From Owenia fusiformis (Eukaryota > Annelida > Polychaeta > Sabellida > Oweniidae): DNA of 60,000 nucleotides. The position numbers and the translations under genes are program-made. Location of the stretch: assembly GCA_903813345.2 (NCBI GenBank), contig CAIIXF020000005.1, positions 22,945,375-23,005,374 of the forward strand. The letters run 5' to 3'. A model generated the notes under the pieces. The model saw only the letters and a list, made by a program, of their open reading frames with translations. It was not told where the DNA came from and searched no databases. Positions 37,563-49,455 of the stretch are shown in pieces (within the stretch, counting starts at the first letter, position 1; every line of letters begins with the position of its first letter).

Positions 37563-40500
37563 CTACAATGGAGAGGAAAATAATATTAAACAATAACCAT
37601 GATACAATAACATGATCTGGGTGTGCCATGAACATTGATTCACTGAACAATGTCCAGAGATTTCTCCAGTGATTTCTCCAATGTATGCTTACATTATAAT
37701 GAAAGACAATTTACAGAAGCCAAAGCATGAAAGGGCCAACTCTAACCCTACATTGTATAATGAGTCTTCTTTCAGCATGTGTTGCAAAATGTGATGACAT
37801 GAGAATTTAGTTAGTCCATGAATTTGGCTTATTTGAATACTCATATGCACACCCTGTAATATGGTGATAATAATATAAAATTTATCATATGCACACCCTG
37901 TAATATGGTGATAATAATATAAAATACATCATATGCACACCCTGTAATATGGTGATAATAATATAAAATACATCATATGCACACCCTGTAATGAGGTGAT
38001 AATAATATAAAATACATCATATAGAGAAAAGGATAGCATATTTCCCGAAATGAAGAATCTTACTCTGACAAAGAACGGTCTGATATGTCAATGATTTTAT
38101 AATTTTTATATTTTATCAATCTTTTACATTGGTTGCTATGTAGCTTGGGCAGTATCATGAAATTCAGAGGATTATCATCCAAACGTGTTGATTTAAGTAA
38201 CACAGCAGGAACAAAACAACATTATTACTATATATGGAATGTTTTTTAAAAGACTCAGTGTGAAAACATTTGTCACTGGGGTGGATTTGATACCTTCCAT
38301 TCCTTCTAGTCAATATTTGTAGTTTCTCTGTTACGCTAACCTTTAGTATGTTGGTTACTCAAAGAATGTTTCATAAAAGGTAATCGATTCTGCCACAAAA
38401 AGGTTCCTGTATTTAAAATATCCTTATTTTCATGGTTATTTTAGATAATTTCTTTGTAAAATTTGAATGAGATGTCTGATTTTCTAACATTTTTATACAA
38501 TTTACAGTATAGGCTTTTTGTTGGTATTTTAAAATCCTTGTTAATTTTTCTATTTTTTATTTAATTTTGAAGTTTCAAACACAAATGTTGCAATGTTCTA
38601 GCTATGGGTAATGCTCTCTATGTGCTAGAAAAAGACTTCCAGGGATTAGATCTTTCTATTTACACAAAGATGATACATTGTATGATCAAACTGGCACACA
38701 AATGTCATGGAGCTCATATTTCAAAATGGGAAATTGAGTGAAAAAGAGTGGAGTTATTAGGAAATAAAATACATAGGTATGGAACAAACATTCTAAATTG
38801 AAATGTAAGAACATGTGACACTTCATTCCATTTCTAGAAAAAAGTCCCACAAATAAGCCAAATTAGAGATAAAACATAGCTAGGCTGCTTGGGTATGGCA
38901 ATTCCAGTATAATTCGAACCAATGTGGTAATTGTTTGATTCAAGAAGATTGTGGCTAGATTCTTGAAACAGAAGTAGAATCAATGCATCATTTCACTTCA
39001 AGAAAACCCATTTAAAGGTTTCTCGATTTTGTTAAACTATTTATACTTGAAGTAAGAGGCTTTAAGTTGAATATGGCAATTGTTGTTTGTGAGATACTAG
39101 ATTCTAATATTATCTAGACTTGATCAAGTTCTCACTGGCATTTAATTTTCAGATCTAATACATTCCAAATTGTGTGATAAATGACGGGTGGCATGTGGAA
39201 AAATCAATCTCTCTCCAAGATTACTGAATGACATATGAAGATGCAATGTTTCTTGCAGACAGAATATTCGACTCTTTGTTTTTTGTGATTTCCCTGATAT
39301 GTTTGAAAGAGTTTGTTGATTGAATTGATATTCTCTACAAAATAGAGTGTGCCGATTATGCAAGCTTGATTTATATTCTTATAATTGTACTCCTTTATTG
39401 TGTATTTTGCAAAAGAAAATACAACTGTTGGGTCATCTTGTTAGGGTACAAATGAGTCAGAGAGTTCTTATGTTATCTTACTACTTCACAGTATAATCCA
39501 GCCAAGAAAAGTGCTTATAAAAAGATTGTGTGCCAGAATTTGAGATAATCCATATTAATATTTTACAAAGGAGTAATTATAATATATCAATATTAAAGGA
39601 ATAAATGGGTCATATTTTCTTTGTACCAACAATGATGAATAAATTGATTCAGAAGATGTGGTTCAACACAAAAATGAACACACTTTTGAAGAACACAAAA
39701 AAAGAAAGTTTTTTTTCTATGAAACTTGAAGTGAAGTGTTTGAAATTTCATTTAAGGAGTGTAAGAAGAGAATATGTTGAAAGAACCACCTTATTTCTGT
39801 TCCACCTTACCACCCATGTCATATTGCTTAAGATCTTGTATAAGTGTTTTTCAGTGTCCCTGAACACTGAATAAGATTAAGTAAATATTACATGAATAGT
39901 TTCACACTTATGTGTATTTTCAAAATAAGCTAATGAAATGGTTACTTTTATCTCAAAATTCTTCACTTGGACTTTATTTGTGAAGCACAAACATGATTTG
40001 AAATGAGAGTATTTACATGTGGTTTACTAACTTTCTAAAGATCTATATGCCATTGCACACTGCCCATAGATAGATTGTCATGGGCTTCATGTATTAAAAT
40101 GCAAAATAGAGCAAAAAAGAATGGAATTTGTGAGGACTAATGCAAACATGTGTGAAGTACATTCTCTAAATTATATAGTTTTGCCAACAAATTATACACT
40201 TCAAATTCTAGGGGGCTATCACTTGGAATTAACATGAGCAGATGGACATAAAAGCTTTGGTTAATACACAACTATAATGTCAAAGATACAATAGAAAATG
40301 CACCTTTGATACCATTTTGAAATTTCCCCACAAACATCTCTATATACAAGTGAATGGAGGATTATTTGAGCAGGGCATATATGAATTGCAACCAAAGAAG
40401 TTAATTGAATTCTGGAATACATTTACTATCGACAACTACACCTTCGGGTCAAAATTGAAAACCCCAAGACAGACTACACCTTCATTGTACTTTACCATTC

Positions 40501-43500
40501 TCACCTTAGACATCCAAACTGGGGGTTTCTGATATCTTGATCCATCAAGGTATTACATATGACTGAAGGAATACAATGAATAAATTAAGAATAAATGAAG
40601 CCCAGACTTAATAAAAGAGTTCGAAACCACGGAATGGTTACACATGCTAGTAACGTTTATTGACCAGATGGGACTACACGTAATATTGAAAACCCTATAT
40701 TTTTATTTTATCTGTAGACTGATAAACGTTGTTATTCAGACAACCCCAAGGCGAACTCTATCAATTCCGTATGGTCTCCTTTCTTCCAATATACAGGTGT
40801 ATAGATTGATTTTTCTGGGGGAACCACAAACATCAACTCCAATATTTGTCTCATCAATTCATGCACAAATTCTCTATGAATTTTCACAATAGATAAAATC
40901 ATCCCTTTTACCACAAAAATCTTTGGAGTAAGATTTAAAAAAGCTTATTGTTTTTCAGTTATCTCAATGCCCACTGAAGTGAACATAGGATGACCTGAGA
41001 AACATTTAAAAACATTTGATCTGTGTTTCAAAGTATCAGTTTTACTTTAAAAAATGGGAATTCTCTGTCCTTTTTAGATCCTGAAAAGATATTTGACAGA
41101 TAATGACAGTGTGGTTCTCATGACAAGGGGACTGCCGCCAATGTCATTTCAGGTATACCACAAGCTAGTCCATTATTACCCTATTAAACAGTTATAATGG
41201 TCACTGAACACTGTAATTATTTTCCTCACTCACTCTCAGCTAAGTTTCATATATCTGACCTTATGTTTGCCAACCCTTTCCTTGATTTCTTGCAGTAATT
41301 GTGTATGCCTTTCTCTCCCAAACAATAAGCAAAATAAAGGAATCTCAAAATAAAAGAAGTTACCTAATTAAAGTTGAAAAAATCCAGCACTTTATTCAAC
41401 ATGTTTAGAGAAAAACCAGAATCTATTACCAAATTGAATATTTTCAAAGGGATGTCCCCATATTTACTTATATTAGAAAGAATAAATATTGTAATGTAAA
41501 TGCTGCCCATCTCATCCCATAGCTTCTAAAGTTGACTGTTATTGATGGTATTTATGTCATTGTAGGTGTTAGATCTTCTGAAGTTTTTTAAATAGTGAAA
41601 TCTGAGATATTAGTTATTGAAAGTCATGCTGTGGTGCTCACTTTAGAGATACCTATCAGTACCTCGTGTCTCAGTAGGCACAGACAAATATTAGCCTTCC
41701 CATAATTCAACTCTCCGTCTGCTCAAGCTGATTCCATTCATTTCTCAGTATCATTTGATTAAAGTGTTTCAATTTATTTTATTTCTGTACAAGTTAAGAT
41801 TATGTTCTCCATGTCTGTATATTAGATTCCTTGAACATTTTTCTCTTTTCCATTCTATTTTGCTTTTTAAGGCATGACTTGGTATTTCTCAAACAGGTCA
41901 GTAGACATTAAAGATCATATGAATGATGATAGAGACTCATCAATGGGGAAAGTGAAACTTTGCCAGAGGCTCAAGAGAAGGGGGGGGGGGCTTATCTTTA
42001 TATCTGAACTTATGTTAGCTAATACCAATTTACAACATAAGTACATAATTTGTGAAACACATCTAATTATCATGTGATGTAATGATGGAACACCTCATTA
42101 CTTTGTAAGATTGCCATTGCATACATGTAAAAAGTATGATACATTTTCTTTTTGGTGAAAAGCATTATATCTTCACATTTATTTATTTCAAACTTATCTA
42201 AATTTTTCTATCTTGTTTGTATACTCATCATTGTTCATTCAAGCAAATTATAAGTTCATTTATTATTAACTTCGAATCTTGGTTGTGAACTTACAGCAGG
42301 ACAAAATAGATGTTGAGGTTTTCAATGAAGTGTACAAAACACAACTACCTATACTGTACATGTGTATGCTTTATTTGTTGGTTGGGGGCAATGGAGGAGT
42401 AATTTGGTGGAAAATGAGAATATGGGCTCCAATGCACTGGAAAATATCATGAAGTTACCTGCGTAAAACTTGAGTTCATTACTTTCAGATAAAATGGCAT
42501 GAGAGAAGTATTCTAAATTGAAAATAGAAAAGGAAATAGACTTGTTAACAAAACATGGAGTATTTAGCTGTGAAGGTCATACTTCGAATTGAATATAAAC
42601 TGAAGAAAATGAAATACCTCATTTAAATTTAGCAGTGAAAATCAGTGGAATTGGTAGGAGTAGAGAATATTTGAGACATAGGGAGTTCATTTAAAACTAT
42701 ACTGCAAAAATAAAATCATGTTTTATGCCTTGGTTGTCAAAACTTGAGACTTATCAGATGAAGGATCTAAGATGGTGCATTCATAAATGTACATTCCTTT
42801 TCTTAAAGTTCACAATAACCAATATGAGGTATGGTCAATATTAAATGGGATTTCAATTTGTTAGTATGCTTGCTTCAAGACCCTGGAATATCTACTCTAA
42901 CAACTTTGTTGCTTAGGTAGAGGGCCAGGTCCGCACTCTTGACGCAAGACTAATGTGAATAGCAACTTGAAGGAACATTCTCTTCACAGTAACAAATATG
43001 AGGGATGGTCAATATTAAATGAGATTTCAACAACTTAAATATGGTGGGACGGGTTCATAATACAAAATCTGAGGGGTTTCCTTTAATGGATTTCAATAGT
43101 TTATGTATCTCTGATGAAGAATGTCTTGTGCAAATTACTCTAATATTGCATTCACATTTGAAGAGTGCACATTTCCATACTAATCAATGTATAAGGAAAC
43201 CCTGAAAAATCTAGTATGGCGTCTCAGTAATGTCAAAATAAAATCATAGGTCTATGTTCATTGTTCATTCTCTGACAAATCTACAAATCATATCCTACTT
43301 TAAATACTCAGAAGACCGTCTCCTACTTACATAAGTTATTTGTAAGTTAAATGATACACTTGATAAACTCTGACATGGGAGAATGTAAACTTGTAAATAC
43401 TTCAAAAGTATTAGTCATGGATTTAATTGCACAATAAGGCTTCATACAGGTGTGTCTAATTAGTTTTGTGTTATCAAGATGTATTAATTTTAAAGGGTAA

Positions 43501-46500
43501 TTCAAAATGTTATGTACTTACAATCTTTCCATTGCAGTTAAGTCTTGGAACGCCCCCTTTTCAATTGTCTCGATCTGATTATCAAGAAGTTGTCTGGAAA
43601 AATATTAATAACACAATTGGGAAATAACACAGGTGGGAATACTAGGAAAACAAAAACAATTTAACATAAACTCACTGAGCCAATCTGTATAATACTTCAT
43701 AATAATATTTTATTAGAATTAATCAATTTCTACTTACAAAATTCTCAGTCTTTTAAGACCGTTGAAATCACCACGGCGTATGATTGTGATATTATTACCC
43801 TGCAAATCCCTGAAAATATATATATTAATTAACTGAATAACCTCTGTGTTCAAAAGTGTCTAAATTCTTAGACAGTATGACAAACATCTTTAACACAGAC
43901 CTTGGAGTTGGAATATTTGTGTATCACATGCATATGATTTTATTTTGACTCATATTTTTATTCTGAATTGTATGAATAAAATAACTAACTAACTATATTA
44001 GTTTAACAATTCAGTTCTGAATGTCTCGAACCTTACGACTCTTCAATTAAGTTAAATTAAGTTTTTGAACCTCCTCGTATGTCTACTTGAATTGATTGAA
44101 GTCTGACTATTCACCTCTCACAAGGAGGTTGTATCGGCATTTTATCTCCAAATATAAGTGTTTATTGGTGTATCACGGATGATAGTAAAAGTTTGTGTGG
44201 CCATAGAGTACAAAGACGAGAATTTCACTAGCCTGAAGTGAAAACTCAATAGTAAACCTCTGTGTACAAACGGTAGGAATATAATTAATTGAAATTGAAA
44301 CTATGCGTATCGTTTATTATATTGTGCTTGAAACTCGAAATATAACAATTCAATTGATTTTGGTTCAAAATCAACAGGTTCGGGGATATTTGTGTCTTCC
44401 TGGTCATCCGGGTTACTGAATATGGGGAATGGGAATAATATTGACAAGGATCACATCATGTGGTTGCTGAAATTGCAATCCCGACACTGAGAAGTCAAAA
44501 ATGAAATATCAGAATTCTCTGAGAACAATATTGGTATTGGGAGTTCTATTCACCAATTCAACTAGTGATGCTTATTCCTTGGTAGTAAAATGGTGCAGGG
44601 ACACAGGTCTTTAATTCAAAAGTAACCCTCGGAACTTCTACATCAAAATACAATTCCTCATTTGACCCCGGTTTCAATAGCAAAACGTCTTTGAAATCTG
44701 AATTCTTTCCCCAAAATTAATAATTTCTTTAAAGATCAATTTAGCATTTAAGTATCAATACAAAAATACTGGTCCACTTGGGGTGATAAGTGGTTTTAGA
44801 ATATGACAATTGCAATCAACAGTGGGTCCAGCTACAGTGTCCACAGGTGTGTCGTCCTACGTTAAAATGTCGTCTGCTCACTCCACTTATTCCTGGCCAT
44901 TTCTGTCTAAATTTACGAAAGAGGTCTCCAATTTTTTGAATTGTTTAAATAATTTACGAGTTCACCCTTATTTTTTACGATTTCTACTCATTTCTTCTTT
45001 TAATGTGCCCCCATAGAATTTTAAGCATGGGTCGTGTCGTCACTCCTTCACCCCAGCCCCACATGCGTTGACCCTGTTGATTTGAAATGTCTAAAACGCT
45101 GCCGTATCCCCCCTGATCTATCGGTTCTTTCTCATTCTTTTCATCAGAGAAAGCTTCTCAAAGTGTCCCCTTGCAGTTTTAGGGTTTCGTCTTTAATCCC
45201 ATTTTCGTTGTGTTCAAAAGATCGGTTTAAACATAATCGGGGTTTGCAATTAAATTAAGATCTTAATTTTTTCACTGGGGTGTTAAACTGCTTAGTAAAA
45301 CAATGTGAACACTTCAAAGGTAAATAAGTAAATGTATAGTTTTTGTTATTGACCTAGAGGTCGGCCCTGAAGTGAAATCCGATACGAGGGCTTACAATAA
45401 GTTATACATCGTATTGGATACATTTGTGTACATTACGCTAAGATCGTTCAGAACATTACAAGTAACACTGTCGTCCGTTTCATTTGATTTGATTGCATTG
45501 TTACAATATTTGAAATCAATAGGAGCGTCTAGGACCTCCTTGTGAAATCCATTGTTTTATAGTTTCCCATGTGGCGATCTATAATTGACTGTTTGTATGA
45601 TACCGGTTGTGCAATAATTTTATTACTCACTCAGTGCTGCTCTGTGTGACAATTTTGTCAACTTTCCAACTAGATTTTTGCGGTAATTTTTTTAACCAAT
45701 TGAAGTTTTATTTTACAATTTCAAACGCGTTCTTATTTCAGTCTGTCGTATTCGCCTACCAAGTTTCACAAGGTTTTCGTTGCTCCAATTTCATATTTCT
45801 AATATACAATCATATTTTGATATTTGCTAAAACTATTATACTTCCCCCAATCATATATTTTAAATGACCTATTTTGAAATACGTACGACTATTAAACTAT
45901 ATATTCATACTCTATTAGGCCTACGGAGGGTGTATACCCAGAAGTGTAGCCTATAGTAAATATTGTGGCGATTTCAAGCAGAAATTCTTTTAAGATGTAA
46001 CACTATGGAAGGAGATTGAAGCCGAGGAATCTGCGAATGAGTAACAGTAATAGTGAAGCACACACATATTAATGAAGCTACCTTCATCCCAGGTCTACCT
46101 ATTGTTACAGCCACAAATGAATTCATTAGTCACACTTATTGATTTTGATAATCAATGTGAGACTCGTGGACTTGAATTGTCGCAGACGATAACAGATAAC
46201 AACGTTCTCTGATTAATGCAGGTTCCGCCGGGACCCTGTGTCATAGAGTTGTATTCAGGTAGTTGGATGTCAATGTATGATTAAACTATCAAGAGTGCAA
46301 CATCAAGGTGCAACAATATTAAGAATAATATTTTGCAACATATTTTGCGCAAATAGTCACGTAATGAATTTATTTTGAGATATGATTGCCATTTGGAAAA
46401 CAAAATTAAAGTTAAAGAAAAACCTGATGAAGATAGGAAAATGACACTTTCGATATTTAAAAATTTAAATACAGGGAATAACTTACAATCTTTCTGTAGT

Positions 46501-46659
46501 TTTAGTAATGTCTCTGGGGACCATTTTTAACCCTCTAAAGCTGCAATCAACAGAATTTCCCTGACATATACATTCCTTTGGACACAGTCCGACGCACGGA
46601 GTAGCCCAGCAAATAATCCCTACTAGGGTGATTAAACCCATAACTTTAAACTTTCCCAT
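37491..46659 (-). CDS. slit: Slit-family guidance protein, N-terminal part, 4 exons
   Basis: Exons join as complement(46487..46659, 43738..43809, 43522..43593, 37491..37562). Every internal junction is GT-AG, and each exon ends after the second base of a Leu codon that the next exon completes, giving 129 complete codons. Slit is a secreted axon-guidance ligand for Robo receptors. The read protein has a signal peptide, an LRRNT cysteine cap (CPKECIC...VDC) and three 24-residue leucine-rich repeats. Short stretches such as GAFQDL, the TIE motif, RLNRN and KLYRL match Slit domain D1 at the expected positions; other LRR proteins would not share this run. Missing here are the rest of D1, D2-D4, the EGF repeats, the laminin-G domain and the cystine knot; they should lie to the left. 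The frame is fully open, so I see no sign of a pseudogene. Identification is from remembered family sequence, not a search. Confidence 0.93.
37841..38024 (+). repeat. 44-bp tandem repeat, 4.2 copies
   Basis: The unit is TCATATGCACACCCTGTAAT plus ATGGTGATAATAATATAAAA and TACA. Copies are nearly identical, pointing to recent expansion. It lies in the Slit intron 3, about 280 bp upstream of exon 4. Confidence 0.95.
38435..38860. mobile_element. Paired long-TIR element in Slit intron 3 (arms 38435-38600, 38705-38860)
   Basis: The left arm has TTTCTTTGTAAAATTTGAAT and GATGTCTGATTTTCTAAC. The right arm has CACTTCATTCCATTTCTAG and ends ACAAATAAGCC. About 100 bp separates them, so it is close to a simple hairpin. 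Confidence 0.5.
40085..40250 (-). repeat. ~180-bp dispersed repeat copy, inverted
   Basis: It contains ATTAAAATGCAAAATAGAGC, CACTTCAAATTCTAGG and ends AACATGAGCAGATGGACATA, a clear family terminus. No convergent left arm was found. Confidence 0.65.
40732..40914 (-). other. Coding-like open stretch, unrecognised
   Basis: The minus strand reads IVKIHREFVHELMRQILELM then FVVPPEKSIYTPVYWKKGDH and stops after GLSE. Its residue mix looks more like a real protein than its neighbours. The opposite strand is also open over the same bases, so one strand is a shadow. No family is recognised. It lies inside Slit intron 3 on the same strand. Confidence 0.2.
41718..42665. mobile_element. Paired long-TIR element in Slit intron 3 (arms 41718-41877, 42475-42665)
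   Basis: The left arm opens GTCTGCTCAAGCTGATTCCA and ends GCTTTTTAAGGCATGAC. The right arm is diverged but carries ATACCTCATTTAAATTTAGC and AAAATCAGTGGAAT in the inverse order expected. This is the last family member in the window; none occurs right of it. Confidence 0.42.
42800..43050 (+). repeat. Direct repeat pair in Slit intron 3
   Basis: ACCAATATGAGGTATGGTCA with ATATTAAATGGGATTTCAA (near 42820) recurs as ACAAATATGAGGGATGGTCA with ATATTAAATGAGATTTCAA (near 42985). The copies are spaced about 170 bp. No end structure was found. Confidence 0.7.
43522..43593 (-). CDS. slit: Slit coding exon 3: second leucine-rich repeat
   Basis: This 72-bp exon has a TTTCCAG acceptor and a GTAAGT donor. 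It reads QLLDNQIETIEKGAFQDL then TAMER and the split Leu. The KGAFQDL stretch and the TIE motif are the most diagnostic Slit D1 residues in the window. The following intron is 5,959 bp and carries several dispersed TIR elements and a 44-bp tandem repeat. Confidence 0.94.
43738..43809 (-). CDS. slit: Slit coding exon 2: first leucine-rich repeat
   Basis: This 72-bp exon has a TTTTCAG acceptor and a GTAAGT donor. Its first base completes the Leu codon split by exon 1, and it reads DLQGNNITIIRRGDFNGL followed by KRLRI. This is the classic LxLxxNxIxxI...F.GL..L repeat, and it aligns with the first D1 repeat of known Slits. Exactly 24 residues per exon in constant phase is the arrangement known for Slit LRR exons. 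Only 144 bp of intron separates it from exon 3. Confidence 0.93.
43810..46486 (-). other. Slit intron 1
   Basis: This is a 2.7-kb intron bounded by the GTAAGT of exon 1 and the TTTCAG of exon 2. It looks more complex in sequence than the DNA left of 43 kb and contains none of the ~180-bp dispersed repeat copies. I see no gene, RNA gene or transposon end in it. The T/C-rich stretch at 44860-45230 is open in one frame on the plus strand but matches nothing I know. Confidence 0.6.
46487..46659 (-). CDS. slit: Slit coding exon 1: signal peptide and LRRNT cap
   Basis: The start codon (46659-46657) sits in a good context, with A at -3 and G at +4. The first ~24 residues form a hydrophobic signal peptide (MGKFKVMGLITLVGIICW, then ATPCVG). 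The mature part begins LCPKECICQGNSVDC, the cysteine spacing of an LRRNT cap, and continues GLKMVPRDITKTTER. The donor is GTAAGT directly after AGA TT, so the exon is phase 2 (57 codons plus two bases). The V-P-x-x-I and TERL elements match the start of Slit domain D1. The intron to exon 2 is 2,677 bp. Confidence 0.92.
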
Positions 46660-46870
46660 TGTAATGTTTCACTTGTTTTGACTAATATGACGTTGTCATT
46701 TTAGGCGAATTTTGTAATAAATTATATTTTTATCCAATGTTTGCGTCCTCAAGAATCAACTAAATTTCTTCTTAGCTTTATAATCCAAAACGGTGTATTC
46801 AATTCAATCTGACAGCAGCTAACTGCTGAAAGGTTTAAATCCTGTGCTTATATGTGACGAAATTGATTCT
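46660..46870 (-). promoter_or_regulatory. Putative Slit 5' UTR and core promoter
   Basis: Reading the minus strand upstream of the ATG, a CATATAAGC motif (minus-strand TATAAG over plus 46847-46852) follows a TGACG-like half site. About 25 bases downstream is a TCAG initiator-like site inside the near-palindrome CAGCAGTTAGCTGCTG (46811-46828). This spacing would suit a TATA promoter with a ~165-bp leader. The motifs are short and could occur by chance in AT-rich DNA; an upstream non-coding exon is equally possible. Confidence 0.25.
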
Positions 46871-49086
46871 CGAACGTCATCAATTAATAAAAAATAATCG
46901 GTTTATTACTGCACTTCCTTCTGTGTACTTGGTTCTATTCTGGCTTCTACTACTTTAACCTATAGGCAAACACTGCGGCGATAAGACCAACCTGGGATAT
47001 CCCATACCCCTGCGATATAATCAACTCGTCCACTAAAAGATTCATCAATGAAATTTGGACGAGTTCACATTCGCACGAAAAAGGGAACGCTTAAATTAGA
47101 AAAATAATTTCTGCAGATGAAAAGCGATTTAATAAAAGTTTAAATAGTGTACCAATTTGGAAATAGTCACGTACGATGCATTTCATTAAGTATTTCCCAT
47201 AAAGAGCCAGTGATAATTGAGTGTTGGGACTCACAATCAGATGTGATTATTATAAAGTTATTAGTCCAAAGTCTAAATAGCCCGTTCTACGTTAGTAGGA
47301 CCAGGTGCAGCGATCACAAAATAAGATGTTTGAAAAACACACAATTCATGAATCGTGCTCCATGAATAAGAAAACAAATGAATGGTATATACCCACAGCT
47401 CAAAGAATTTGTTTCAATAACATCGCACAACACTGCAATATCTAGTTGTTATTTAGAAGACTACCCTAACGTAATTATGATAAAATAACAAAAAGATTGG
47501 TATGATTATTGAAATTTATTTTATTTAATATATCGTATTTGAATATACACTATTCAACAACATCAGTTTTAGGTGATATGAATCGAATTGAATGAGAAAA
47601 AACATAGGGAATCGTATTTGTAAATGATCACTGTTTAAAGGGCTAATAACTCTAATTCTTTTTTTCAATTTGAAACTTATTTCGATATTTTCAGAAAAGA
47701 AAGTTTAACTGGAATGGCTGGCTTCACAGGGTTAAAAAGTGAAAGTGATATATACGTTTAAGTCATTGAATAAGTATTCATCATGAATTAGTTAATACGA
47801 TTTAGCCACTGAGCTTTGAGTGACATCTTTATATTTAAACGTACTTTAGAAACATAATGCCGATGAAATGAACTTGCCTACGACTATTAATCCACGTTAT
47901 CTATATACTGCATGCGACATCTTTAAATTCATTCTATTTACACATATTGTCAGACAATGTTATACCCTGTGCGCAGAGTCTAGTTATAAACAAGGACAAA
48001 GTGAACATATGAAGTCGAACGAATACAAAGGGTAACAATGTTATAGTTAGGAGTCCCGTCAGTGGAGAGGTTAAGCAAATACGGTTTTTCAAAACGTATA
48101 CGTAAACGCAAAGTACATTGAATCAACATAGGATTGTATCGCTTTAGTTTACTTCAGATACCCGTTCAACTTCAAAGTTGCGTGTTTAGAACGGGAGATT
48201 TTAAATTTTCACGTTGCTATCAACGGGAATCATTATACTCATGTCTGTTGAATACTATCCTTGGAATTTTGATTTCGATGCAAAGTATAATTCTTTCTGA
48301 AGAAGATGATGTATGTTACGCATGATTTAACTCCAATAATCTTACGAAACGAGCTCGTTTAAAATATGTATTAGAAAACCAGCTATTGAACTTCATCAAT
48401 GGGATACTATGTAATCATTACAAGCTATGGTGTAGTCTAAACAAACACTAGAGCTGAACGGCTATTTATGTGTGAACTCTACATGTATTTGTATAGGGCC
48501 GATTGATACGTTTAAGTTGCGTTTTGGATTTTATACGGTAGCTTAACCTCTCCAGTGTCAAATGCCAATGCCATCAAACTAGGTCACACATATTATCCAA
48601 GTTTGAGGGTATTTTGGACTGAACGTAAACATTCTTTTTAAGGTTATACACATATTAGCAATTAACTATCTTTTAGAAATCTGTTGCACCTTAGAGTTCA
48701 AAAATTAAAAGGTAGTTTTTCAAAAGTTTTCAAGGACACGTTTTAACTTGTTTCAAATTGAAGAACAAATCTTCAAAAAGGAGACTGAATTATGCCTAAA
48801 TAGTAACATTTTTACTTCCAAATACTTGAGTTTTTGTGGTGGTGGTCTTACTTTAGTTTGAAATCTATTGAAAAAATTTTAAAATTCGAATAGAAGATAG
48901 ACGAAACCCCTTTTAAGAAGCGAAGTCGAACGAATGCAAATGGTCAATAAAAGTGGTCATATCTTTTTTATTTTAATTGGTGTTCTATGCAAAAACATTT
49001 TTGGTTTAGAGAGAAGATATGGAGCTATCTCGTGGTCTATAACCACATTGGAAGTAAAGTATTTAGGAAGGGTTATCCTAATCCCG
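46871..49086. other. Upstream flank of Slit, no gene seen
   Basis: The sequence is less repetitive than the left half, with no foldback or dispersed repeat. Regulatory elements of Slit would be expected here, but I cannot point to specific ones. ORFs at 47147-47365 and 48134-48325 are not recognised. Confidence 0.45.
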
Positions 49087-49455
49087 CGTCGGAGCCTGTG
49101 GGAAACATTTGATGCGGTAGAAATGGGCGTTTGATGCGGAGGTAACGGTTATTTTTAAATTTAAAGTTGGGATATTTATAAAACTCTTGGGACTTCAAAT
49201 ATACTCATATATGTGAATTCGAAATTGTGAAAATGGTGTACGTAATTCATTCTATAGCGACTCAGTATGCGCTAAACCTATCCCCGACCGATATATTTTG
49301 AAATTGTCCCCAGCATTCATAAAAAATGGTGTTCAAGATATGCTATATATACATGTACAAATTATTTTTGCATCTTGGAAGCCAGACAGTTTCTGTGTGA
49401 TTTTATGAAACTTCGGAAATGTTAATCAGCCCCATCTAAATATTTGGTGCGGCAG
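49087..49455. mobile_element. Solo, diverged arm of the 850-bp foldback
   Basis: The sequence begins GGAGCCTGTGGGAAACATTT and follows the left arm of the 10819 and 56534 copies to the central TATTTGGTGCGG, with many substitutions and small deletions. The CACCCTATGCAGAC tip and the entire second arm are missing. It is older than the two intact copies. Confidence 0.88.

Noticed and set aside
44810-45258. Two adjacent plus ORFs rich in S, P and C in Slit intron 1
   Set aside because: They come from a pyrimidine-rich strand, are in different frames and have no recognisable motif.
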